From positions 15,169,778 through 15,233,777 of the forward strand of contig AP025067.1 in NCBI GenBank assembly GCA_036186865.1: 64,000 nt of DNA. Direction: 5' to 3'. This document shows positions 33,905-43,457 of this stretch, one piece after another. Every line of letters begins with the position of its first letter. Position 1 is the stretch's first letter. Source of the DNA: Eustoma russellianum (lineage: Eukaryota > Streptophyta > Magnoliopsida > Gentianales > Gentianaceae). The position numbers were made by a program, and so were the translations under genes. Below the pieces are notes generated by a model, which worked only from the letters and a program-made list of their open reading frames with translations, was not told where the DNA came from and searched no databases.

Positions 33905-34190
33905 CGCAGGGTATAAAAGTCACGCCTGCGAAAGCAGGGTATAAAAGCGTGACCTGTGAATCAACAGCAGGGTATAAAATATGTTATGAGGCCGTGGACC
34001 TATCAGCACGGAAAATAAAGTATTTTATGGGGCCGTGGACCTATCAGCACGGATATATGATGTATGTAATGGGGCCGTGGACCTTTCAGCACGGGGTATA
34101 AAGTTATATGTAATGGGGCCCTGGACCTTTCAGCACGGGGTATAAAGTTCTGTTTGCTGTGGACTGATCACCCACAGGGTATAAAGTTCT
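33905..34190 (+). repeat. LTR array with six GGGTATAAA motifs
   Basis: Units pair a GGGTATAAA box with imperfect hairpins such as CCGTGGACC(T)ATCAGCACGG. The boxes are at 33909, 33937, 33970, 34094, 34138 and 34177. Homologous arrays in the reverse-oriented LTRs are at about 36640-36900 (longer) and 43868-44010 (shorter). The repeated TATA-like boxes suggest the promoter region of the LTR, which is inference. Confidence 0.75.
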
Positions 34191-34953
34191 GCTACGCAAA
34201 GAATATGACAAGAAGAGTTAAGAAAAGTTTTGGGAAGTGACACGCATGACATGTTTATGAAAGAAGACATATACATGGGTGTTGTGTGTGATTTTAAAGA
34301 AGTACATGCATCATGATACACGAAACATAAGATTTGATATGCAAGAGATGTGACTAGTCTATGACTTGCTTTCGATGATATGTTGTTTTAGTACATGTTT
34401 ATACGCATATCTGTGTATCCTTTATGTGCTTTATCTGTTTTGAGGAATTCTTATTAAGATGCTACTTGCTAACCCGAGCACCTTATTTTGGGCAATGATT
34501 TATATACTGGTGACTCGTCGTGTGTGATCCCGTAAGGTGTATAGACGGGTTACTTGCTGGCGATAATTTCGCTAAGAACAAATACTCTATTCCTTTTCAG
34601 GTGAGCCGGAATATGAGATGATATTTATCGAAGACGATGGCGAGTGGGCTCAATGGGATGACGAACATGGGAATAGATAGATGCTGGACTACTTTCTTTA
34701 AGTTTTGGAAACTCAATGTTATTATGTGTTCTGGAACTTATGTTAGCTAGATGAATAAACACCTTTTATTTCCGCTGCATTTTCTGGTTGTAATATTGAC
34801 GATGAAGGTTTAGATTTTATGGCGTTTTCGCTGATTTATCTTACGTCATGAATGATGCACGCTTGATCTGCTTGACGCTTCGTAGTTCTCATAGTAGGCT
34901 ACGGCGGGTGCACTGGTTCCGATGACAGTGTCGGGCCGGGGCGCTACAACAAC

Positions 34954-35891
34954 TTACTGCAGAAGGTAATTACTGACGTGGCGCTAACATGGTGAGTTTT
35001 GAACATTTATAGATTTTTTAAAAAGAAAATTAATTTTCTCTTTTTTTAAATAAAATTTCTCCCACTGTTTCATGCTGAATGGTCCGAGGACACATAACCG
35101 CATCTACAACCTTGTGCGCCATTGCACTTCCAGTACCAAAAGCCATACTTTGAACAATGGTTGAACCAATGCCTCCAAGCATAGATCCACTGCTGCTAGC
35201 TGCTACAGGAGCAGGTGGAGGGCATGATTAACAGTCTGAGGAGGTTGCGGGCAGGCACAGGACAGGGAGCAGGACGGGGTGCAGCACGTGGGGCAGATCT
35301 TACACCAGAGCGACGAGCCATCTTTGCTTCTGCTACTGGAGGATTGACAAAGGCAGCGCAAAAACAGAAATTACAGTTAACGATAAATCAGTTGAATGGA
35401 GAAATACATTCAATCTTACCATATTATAGCGTGAATCAAGGTCTTCGAGGTTTGGTTGGATGTAGCAGTGCCACTGCTAATTTTTTTTTGATATGGGCCA
35501 ACTTCGCCAGGAAGTAGAAAGAGATTGCTTCCCGTCAGATGGCAGCCTCCCGTCAGATGACAGCATAGGAGAGGAGGAGGAATAAGAAGAAGAATTAGAA
35601 TTAACTGATCCAAGATCACGAGAATCTTCCAGCGCAACAGGGCCATATGGATTAAGTGTGACTTCTTGGAGCCTGATAAGATATTTATACTTTCAATCTC
35701 TGTAATTCTTGCTCCATTTTGTCGTGGGACACAAAAGGTACAAATATTGCACAAAGGAATACCATTGGGAATCTACTGCACACAACTGAAGGTTAGGTTT
35801 GAAGTTAGTGCGAAGTTTGTTGACGAAGCTGGTCGGCCGCGGTTTTGTAGCAGATACATCACCAAGCCTGTGTGGAATGTTGGATATTAGT
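34954..35891 (-). other. MULE-like interior between the two Gypsy insertions
   Basis: It contains the CHCHD2-like fragment (35060-35321). Further on in the same strand, around 35500-35660, an open frame with the residues NPYGPVALEDSRDLGS and many Ser codons looks like real coding sequence of an unidentified gene. Before the Gypsy insertion this stretch was continuous with 45645-45947; across the join a plus-strand frame LVGRGFVADTSPSLCGMLDI stays open for a while. I do not recognise these other pieces. Confidence 0.5.
35060..35321 (-). pseudogene. Captured fragment of CHCHD2/MIX17-like gene
   Basis: On minus it starts ATG at 35321 with MARRSGVRSAPRAAPRPAP, a Pro/Ala/Arg-rich leader, then after a single-base frame change reads GSMLGGIGSTIVQSMAFGTG, SAMAHKVVDAVM and PRTIQHE. 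This glycine/alanine-rich stretch is the signature of plant CHCHD2-like (MIX17) proteins, small mitochondrial intermembrane-space CHCH proteins. The twin CX9C domain that should follow is absent, so only the N-terminal exon was captured. The frameshift and missing C-terminus mean no functional CHCH protein can be made. Confidence 0.8.
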
Positions 35892-35896
35892 GATGC

Positions 35897-38533
35897 TGTA
35901 GCGCCCCGGCCCGATACTGGCATCGGAATCAGTGCACCCGCTGTAGTCTACTACGAGGATTATGAAGTGTCAAAGCAGATCAAGCGCACGTCATTCATGA
36001 CGTAAGATAAATCAGCGGAAACGCCGTAAGATTTAAAACTTCACTAACACCAATGTAAACAAAGAAATACAGCGGAAATAAAATGTGTCGGTTAACGGTC
36101 TAACATATCCTCCAATACAACATAATAAACATCAAGTCTCCCAACTTAAAAGAGAATGATCAGAAATCTATCTACTTCCATGACCATCATCCCAGTGAGC
36201 CCACTAGCCACCGTCTTCGACAAATATCATTTCGTACTCTGACTCACCTGAAAAGAAGACGGAGTATCTATTCTTAGTGAAAATATCGCCAGCAAGTAAC
36301 CCGTCTATACACCTTACGAGACCACACACGACAAGTCACCAGTGTATAAGTCATATCCTAAAATAAGGTGCTCGGGTTAGCAAATAGCATCTTTAAAACA
36401 ATTCATTAAAACAAATAAATCACATAAATGATACGTGAGTACGAGAACAAATATGTAACTAAAATAACATTCTACATAAACAAATCATTCGCGAATGTCA
36501 ATCTTTGCATGTCAAGTCTTATGCTTCGGAGGCATGACGCATCTACTCTTTTAAAAACCACACACAAAACCCATGCATATGTCTTCTTTAGTAAACGTGC
36601 TATGCGTGTCATTTCACAAACTGTTCATATTCTTCGCGTAGCAGAAACTTTATACCCTGTGGGTGATGAGTCTACAGCAAACAGAACTTTATATCCCGTG
36701 CTGAAAAGTCCACAGCCCCATACATATAACTTTAAACCCCGTGCTGATAGGTCCATGACCCCATAACATATATCATATATCCGTGCTGATAGGTCCACGG
36801 CTCTATAAAATACTTTATACCCTGCTGTTGATTCACAGGCCACGCTTTTATACCCTACTTTCGCAGGCGTGACTTTTATACCCTGCGATCAACCAGCAGC
36901 CATAGTTTGCTTTTCGAAAACTTTAATCTTCTTTTGTAAACACATGTTCTTTCGCAAAGCAATTCTCATATCAAAATGCAAAGTGTTCATGTCGTGATGC
37001 AGAATGCTCGTGCAACTTCATATCAAACATGTAACATACACACACAACTTACATATAAAGTATAAGATCCTGAACCTCAAACACTCCAAGCTCGTACCTT
37101 TCCACGCCTGTACGAATCACAAACTCACTTTGGAATCCATTCTTATCCTTACTTATTCAAACTTAAAATTTGCACCTCAAATACACCTCAAATACCCTTG
37201 TATTTTGTGATCAAAGGAAGAGAATAAAGTCATCACACATACATGGGGCGCTTAGTGGGTCAAATGGATTTCCAGTACACTTGGAACGCCTTCATGAGGC
37301 GCCTAAAGTGACTTAAAGCGCCTATACTAGGCGTTTGAAGTGTTCTGGAATGCACTGGTATACATCGAACGCCTACATGAAGCGCTTCAAGTGACATCGA
37401 ACAGGTGTTCGAAGTGTTCTGGAATGTGCTGTGACACATCGAACGCCTACATGAGGCGCCTTATGTGACATGAAGCGCCTAATGTAGGTGTTCGAAGTGT
37501 TCTGGAATGCACTGGGACACATTGAACGCCTACTTTAGGCGCCTAATGTGACATTGAGCGCCTAATGTAGGTGTTCAAAGCGTTCTGACGGTTCTAGAAC
37601 TGCAAATTTTTGCAGTAACTTCTCCCCATCATCTTCCTTATTCACCCCTTTCATGGTAAACACTTCAAGATCCATCTTACCACCTAGATTCATCATGCTT
37701 AACACACAACTAACATGAATTGATTCTTAAACATGTCAAAACGTACCCACTCTAAGCCTTCTATCATCCACAACTTCCAATGTATCCTCAAACTTTCCAA
37801 CACAACCAAATCTAAAACATTCCATCATTCATCCTTCATCTTCCTGCAAATACTCTCAAATCATCTAAGGTACAGTTAATAACTCAAGAACTTACAACAA
37901 TATGATAAACACAACACAAATGACACCTTTATGGGCATATTTAACAAAAATTAAGCACAACATGGATACTTTCAGATCTAGGCCTAAAGAACATGACATT
38001 AATCAAACAAACAACAACAAATACGTATAGTAGAGCATGTAACATAAACAAATCAAGATTACTCATGTGTGATTCAAATTTTCTCTTCATAAAAACATAG
38101 GGCCTGTTGTATCAAAATTTGCATAAAGCGTATAGAAAGATTTCTTGCCTTTGTTTCTGGATAGTCTGAAGAGTGTACTGTTGGATTTTGGGAAAAGTTG
38201 AACCTAGATTGGCTGCTCTTTCTTCCTTCTCTTCTTCTCTTCTTCTTCTTTCTCTTTTCTCCCAGGCGTTTTCCCCCACTTTTGGCCTTGTAACCGATGG
38301 TCTAGTGGCCTAATAGGGAGTTATACACTATTGTGTAACTCCCTAGCAGTTAAGTGGGGAAGAGTGTTTTTGGTAATTTGCCTACTTCCCTTAATTCCTA
38401 CTTTAACCCCTTTTCTTTTCTTCTTCAATATTTTGTTTAATTAAGCTTTATAAACATATACAATTAATTAAATTGTATTTAAAATTGTTTTCTTATTATT
38501 TAATATTGGACGCGGAACTTACGGGGTATGACA
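35897..38533 (-). mobile_element. 3' LTR of complete Gypsy
   Basis: On minus it starts TGTCATACCCCGTAAG at 38533 and ends GGGGCGCTACA at 35897; length 2,637 bp. The 5-bp flank is GATGC (35892-35896), against AATGC (45640-45644) at the other end, a target-site duplication with one change. It contains the same arrays as the solo LTR: TATA-like boxes at about 36640-36900 and the 82-bp minisatellite at 37250-37600. Confidence 0.95.
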
Positions 38534-38545
38534 TTCCACCCCCTT
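38534..38545 (-). other. Polypurine tract of Gypsy
   Basis: On minus AAGGGGGTGGAA sits directly before the 3' LTR start TGTCATACC, the plus-strand DNA primer site. Confidence 0.9.
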
Positions 38546-38577
38546 ACAAAAAGTTTCATCCTCGAAACTTGCGTACC

Positions 38578-39594
38578 TTAGTTAAAGAGTTGAGGATACT
38601 TCTCTCGCATCTGTTCTTCGAGCTCCCAAGTGGCCTCGCATTCCGTGTGGTTGCTCTAGTGAACCTTCACATGAGGAAGCACCCATTTCCTCAACACTTG
38701 ATCCTTTTGGTCTACAATCCTCACAAGTGTCTCTTCGTATGTAACATCGCCGTTGAGTTCCAAAGGTTGTGCTTCGAGCACATGGCTTGGATCCGTCACG
38801 TACTTTCTTAATTGTGACATGTGGAATACGTTATGGACTTGTGCCAACCCCGGAGGTAATGCCAACCTGTATGCTAAATCTCCTACTTTCTCAAGTATCT
38901 CGTAGGGACCAATAAAACGAGGACTTAGCTTGCCTTCACTCCAAACCTTATAATGCCCTTCGTAGGCGATACTCTCAAATAAACCTTTTCACCTACATTA
39001 AACTCCAAAGGTCGCCGCTTGGAATCCGCCCAACTTTTGTTGTGGTCTTGAGTCTATCTGGTATGATTTTCATCTTTTCTAGCGTCTTATAGAGTAATTC
39101 GGGTCTAGTGATAGTTCTCACGCCGACTTCATCCCAATAAACCGGGGGCCTACACTTCCTTCCATACAAAGCTTCAATCTTGCACTGTGGTGACTGTTAT
39201 TATAAGAGAATTCCATTAACTTCATCATTTCATCCCAACTCCCTTTGAAATCTAAAACACAAGCCCTTAGCATATTCTCTAGAGTCTGAATGGTTCGCTC
39301 AGATTGTCCATCAGTTTGGAGATGATATGATGTACTCAACCTTAAGTCCGTGCCCATTGTTTTCTGAAATGCTGTCCAGAACTTAGAAGTAAATCGTGGA
39401 TCTCGGTCGGATGCTATACTCACTGGAACACCATGCAAGCTGACAATATTATCCATATCTAGATTTACCAACTTGTCAAGAGATGATTCACTTGAGGTGG
39501 GTAGAAAATGTGCAGACTTGGTTAATCGATCAACAATGACCCAAATCATGTCATGTCCATTTCTCGTATTTGGTAAACCCGCTATGAAATCCAT
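38578..39594 (-). pseudogene. Gypsy integrase and chromodomain-like tail
   Basis: 39594-39118 carries the integrase core MDFIAGLPNTRNGHDMIWVI, with the first catalytic Asp in VIVDRLTKSAHF, the second in SIASDRDPRFTS, and the Glu expected in TDGQSERTIQTLENMLRA. An in-frame stretch about 39117-38870 is broken by stops. 38865-38656 gives the GPY-type end (VHNVFHMSQLRKYV), followed in frame to the stop at 38578-38580 by EATWELEEQMREKYPQLF, the C-terminal part of a chromodomain. Confidence 0.88.
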
Positions 39595-39615
39595 CGTGAC
39601 ATGTTCCCATTTCCA

Positions 39616-40959
39616 TTATGGGATCTCTAACGACATCAGTAATCCACCAGGCCGTTGGTGTTCTGCCTTGACTTGTTGACAAACTAAACACCTCTCCACA
39701 AACTCAGCAATATGCCTTTTCATTCCGGACCACCAATAATATTGCTTGAGTTCTCTGTACATCTTGGTGCTTCCAGGATGTATCGATAACCTTGAGCTAT
39801 GAGCTTCTTGCAAAATTTCTCTTCTAAGTTCATCTACATCAGGCACACATAGTCTTTCTCTGAACCATAGCTCCCGTCCTCTTTGATCTCAAATCCTTCC
39901 ACTTGGTTATGCTTCATCCTCTCAGAAATCTCACCCAGGGCCTTATCATTTTTCTGAGCCTCTTTCACCCGATCAACTAGACTTGGTGTGATGGTCAAAA
40001 CCGTCAAAACATTCATTGCGGACTCCACCAAATCCAAACCAAATTCCTCTATTTCTCTTTCCAGTGGTGATTGCCGTGCATGGCTGGATTTCCTGCTTAA
40101 CGCATCTGCCACTTTGTTAGCCTTTTCCGAGTGGTAATGAATGGTCAAATCGTAATCTTTCATCAATTCCAACCATCTCCGCTGCCTCATGTTTAATTCT
40201 TTCTGAGAGGACAAATACTTTAAGCTCTTATTGTTCATGAATATTATGCACTTTTCCCCATATAAATAATGCCGCGAGATCTTCAAGGTGAACGCAATTG
40301 CGGCGAGTTCAAGATCGTGCGTCGGATAGTTTTGTTCATAAGGCTTTAGCTACCTCAAGGCATATACGATGACTCGTTCGTGTTGCATCAAAACACAACC
40401 TAAAAACAAGGTATTAGACTAAAATTAATTGGTATACAAAATCATAACCTTATGCTACAGTTTACGTACCTAAACCATTCTTCGATGCATCGCTATAAAT
40501 CACAAACCCACAAGTCCCGGAGGGTTGAGCCAATACTGGAGCTATGGTTAATCTCTTATTAAGCTCTGTGAAGCTTTGCTTGCATTCCGCCGTCCACTCA
40601 AACTTGGACTTCTTTGGAGTAAGGCGACTGAGAGGCACTGCTATCCTTGGAAATCCCTCGACAAACTTCCTATAATACCCTGCTAGACCCAAGAAACTTC
40701 GCACTTCGATGACATTAGTAGGTCTAGGCCATTCCGTGATAGCTTCCACCTTCTTCGGATTTACAGCAATCCCCTCCTCTAATATCACGTGACCCAGAAA
40801 AGCCACACTTCTTAGCCAAAACTCGCACTTGCTAAACTTAGCGTACAGTTGTTTCTGCCTTAAGATACCTAGAACGGTTCTCAGATGCTCAACGTGAGTT
40901 TGCTCATCAGGAGAGTACACTAGAATATCGTCTATGAATACCACCACAAACCTATCCAA
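39616..40959 (-). pseudogene. Gypsy RT end, RNase H and integrase zinc domain
   Basis: 40959-40462 contains the RT catalytic motif FIDDILVYS, then KCEFWLRSVAFLGHVI and FLGLAGYYRKFVEGF. A short AT-rich break at about 40400-40460 interrupts the frame. 40286-39834 is RNase H (KYLSSQKELNMRQRRWLELM, then KANKVADALSRK). 39846-39616 is the integrase zinc-binding domain (HPGSTKMYRELKQYYWW, CLVCQQVKAEHQRP; HHCC pattern). Confidence 0.9.
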
Positions 40960-41030
40960 CTATTCATGGAAAACGGTATTCATAAGGTCCATAAAGGCTG
41001 CAGGGGCATTTGTTAATCCAAACGGCATCA

Positions 41031-41990
41031 TCAAAAACTCGTAGTGGCCATATCTCGTGCGGAAGGCTGTCTTTGCGATGTCCTCGTCCTCACTCGCAAT
41101 TGATGATATCCTGATCTGAGGTCAATTTTAGAAAAGATCTTGGCACCCATGAGCTGGTGAAACAAATCCTCAATTCGCGGAAGGGGGTACTTATTCTTGA
41201 TGATAATTTTATTCAACTCACAATAGTCGATATAAAGCCTCATACTACCATCTTTCTTCTTTGCAAATAAAATAGGTGCTCCCCAAGGTGACACACTGGG
41301 ACAGATAAACTTCTTGTCCAATAACTCCTGAAGTTGCTCTTTCAGCTCCCTCAATTCTATCGGAGCCATTCTGTATGGGGCTTTATTAATGGGTTGGGCT
41401 CCTGGAATTAGATTTATCTTGAATTTGACTTCTCTCGGAGGTGGCACTCCTGGCAATTCCTCCGGAAACACATCTGGAAATTCATTAACTACTGAAATCT
41501 GCTCAATAGTGGATACTTTCCGAGTAACATCCATTATATACATTAGGAATCTCTCAGCACCTTTCCTTAAGGCTTTGCAAGCTTGAGCAACCGACATATA
41601 CACTTTCTTGGGAACTTTCTTTCGTTCCGCATCTCCTTGAAACATTACCTCTTCCATCTTAGCGCTCTTGACTGTCACTTGCTTCAATCGACAATCAATG
41701 TTGGCGTGATACTTGGCCAACCAGTCCATTCCTAATATAATGTCGAAGTCATACATCTGAATAGCGATCAGTGTGGCGGAGAACGTTTGTCCTTCAAACT
41801 TTAATTCGCAATCCTGGTACTGTTGATACGAAACCATAATTTGATCTCCAGCCGCTTTGAACCACGGTACGGAGTTTCTAACCACTCAGGCAGATTACCA
41901 AGGTGCTTAGTGAATCTCTTTGCCATAAAGGAGGGCTTACGCTGCTATCGAAAAGCATCGTTGGCAGGTATCTTATTTACTAAAACCGCA
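41031..41990 (-). pseudogene. Gypsy protease and RT start
   Basis: Retropepsin-like protease around 41885-41690 with the conserved end block IILGMDWLAKYHANIDC; the active-site DSG just upstream (about 41960) falls in a damaged frame. RT begins at about 41510 with DVFPEELPGVPPPREV, then MRLYIDYCELNKI and FSKIDLRSGYHQLRVR. The frame is lost at about 41060, just before the piece carrying FIDDIL. Confidence 0.88.
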
Positions 41991-42064
41991 CCTAAGACCA
42001 TATCATGTTTTACACATGGAGTTAAACATGTAGAGACTTGATTCACTCAAAATTCAAACCTAAT

Positions 42065-43177
42065 TTAAATTGTACCTGCTACCACATTAGTGGCTTCCTG
42101 TATGTCAGTATCGGTCATGACATGGACACAGGCGTTTGTTCTCGGCTTTGCCCTAGGCTGCTGGGCCGCTTCTCCTAGAGTGTTTTTCTTTATCTCGGGA
42201 CAATATCTTATCATATGACCCACCTGTCCACATCTGTAACATGCTCCAGCCAACTTCCTGCATTCTCCAACATGGCTCCTATTGCAATGTGGGCAGATTC
42301 CCACCGCCTGCTGGACTACTGGGTTCTGCACTGGAGGTCTCTAGAAATTTCCAACTAAGCTGCTCTTCGGAATCTTGACCCAACATCTGGGTCTACCGCC
42401 AACTCTCACATCATCCCTCAGCCTTTTTCCCTTGTCAGACGACCCTGCACTAGCTTCCCTTGCCGCAACTCTGTGGAAGTCACTCTCGACGCGAAAACAC
42501 GCGTCCAACATGTCNNNNNNNNNNGAAAACACGCGTCCAACATGTCCTTGTAAGTTTTCATTCCCGCATTCGCTATTGCCGACTGTATTCTTGAGTCCAA
42601 GCTCCTCTCAAACTTCGTCATCTTAAGACGATTATCAGACATAATCGCACAGACAAACTTACCCAAAGCATGGAAACGGTCTGCATATTCCGACACCGTC
42701 ATCCGACCTTGCTCCAATCTGTCAAATGCTCTGATCTTGTCCAGAATTGTCGTCTCTGGTATATAATACTTTAGAAAAGCATCATAGAATTGTGCCCACA
42801 AGATAGGCGGGGTCATTCTCAACACCATTCCAGCACACTATTCGCCAGCTTTGCCACATAGAAGGGGTGTGGCCACATCTACCTTTATCCCTTCAGGCAC
42901 TTGCACTAGCTAGAAACATTTCTCCACCTCAGCCAACCAGTGCTGAGCCTCCTCAAGATCAGTGCATCCTCTATACTCCGGAAATCTCATCTTTCTCATC
43001 TCTCCGTAGAAGAACTGGATATTATGCTGTGGAGGAGGCGGAAGGCTGCTGCTGCTGAGCAAACCCTTGTGCGATCACCGTTAGTGCATCAGTGAGCACA
43101 TGGGGTAAAACCACTTGTGGTGGCTGGTTCTCCGATCTGTTGTCAGAGTTCCCTGTGTTATCTCTTCTTGGAGACAT
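42065..43177 (-). pseudogene. Gypsy gag with CCHC zinc finger, interrupted by N gap
   Basis: It starts at ATG 43177 (MSPRRDNTGNSDNRSENQPP), a Gln/Pro-rich leader, and meets a stop within 50 codons. The retrotrans_gag core is at 42828-42530 (PPILWAQFYDAFLKYYIPET, then RMTVSEYADRFHALG). A 10-base N gap at 42515-42524 then throws the frame. 42331-42065 has ICPHCNRSHVGECR and the CCHC finger CYRCGQVGHMIRYCP. The frame change at the N gap is probably an assembly error and not a mutation, because a 22-bp sequence is repeated on both sides. Confidence 0.88.
42515..42524. other. Assembly gap (10 N) with duplicated edges
   Basis: The 22 bases before (42493-42514) and after (42525-42546) the N run are identical, including ACGCGTCCAACATGTC. 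Two contig ends with a short overlap were probably joined without merging. Confidence 0.9.
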
Positions 43178-43442
43178 TTTCTCTCAAAGGTCAGCGTTCC
43201 ATTAGCAATCAGTTGATACAAGATGTTACTGAAAGCTTGAATGCGTAAGAATGGGTGGGGTATGAAATAAAAATGTTAATACGAAATTAGATGATAAACG
43301 CGCTCGCACACACCCAACCCTGATCATACTTAAACTCTAGAGAAATCAGCACTTATAACTAAGGATCAAACTTAAGGAAAAATCATATCTTAAATTGCTG
43401 AAAGATCATGAACCTAAGTTTCCGAGATAGATCTGAAGCCTA

Positions 43443-43455
43443 GGCTCTGATACCA
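43443..43455 (-). other. Primer-binding site of Gypsy
   Basis: On minus TGGTATCAGAGCC, matching initiator methionine tRNA, two bases from the 5' LTR end at 43458. Confidence 0.9.
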
Positions 43456-43457
43456 CC

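Larger units (their letters stand above)
32320..34948 (+). mobile_element. Solo LTR of Tekay-like Gypsy
   Basis: 2,629 bp starting TGTTATACCCCGTAAC and ending GGGGCGCTACA, flanked by the perfect 5-bp duplication ACAAC (32315-32319 and 34949-34953). No primer-binding site, polypurine tract or internal region is attached, so it is a solo LTR left by LTR-LTR recombination. It is the same family as the LTRs of the complete Gypsy at 35897, in the opposite orientation. It contains two repeat arrays (33285-33560 and 33905-34190). Confidence 0.95.

Noticed and set aside
36428..36843. Frames of 72-112 codons in both directions in the Gypsy LTR
   Set aside because: They run through the TATA-like repeat array and are not kept in the deleted sister LTR.
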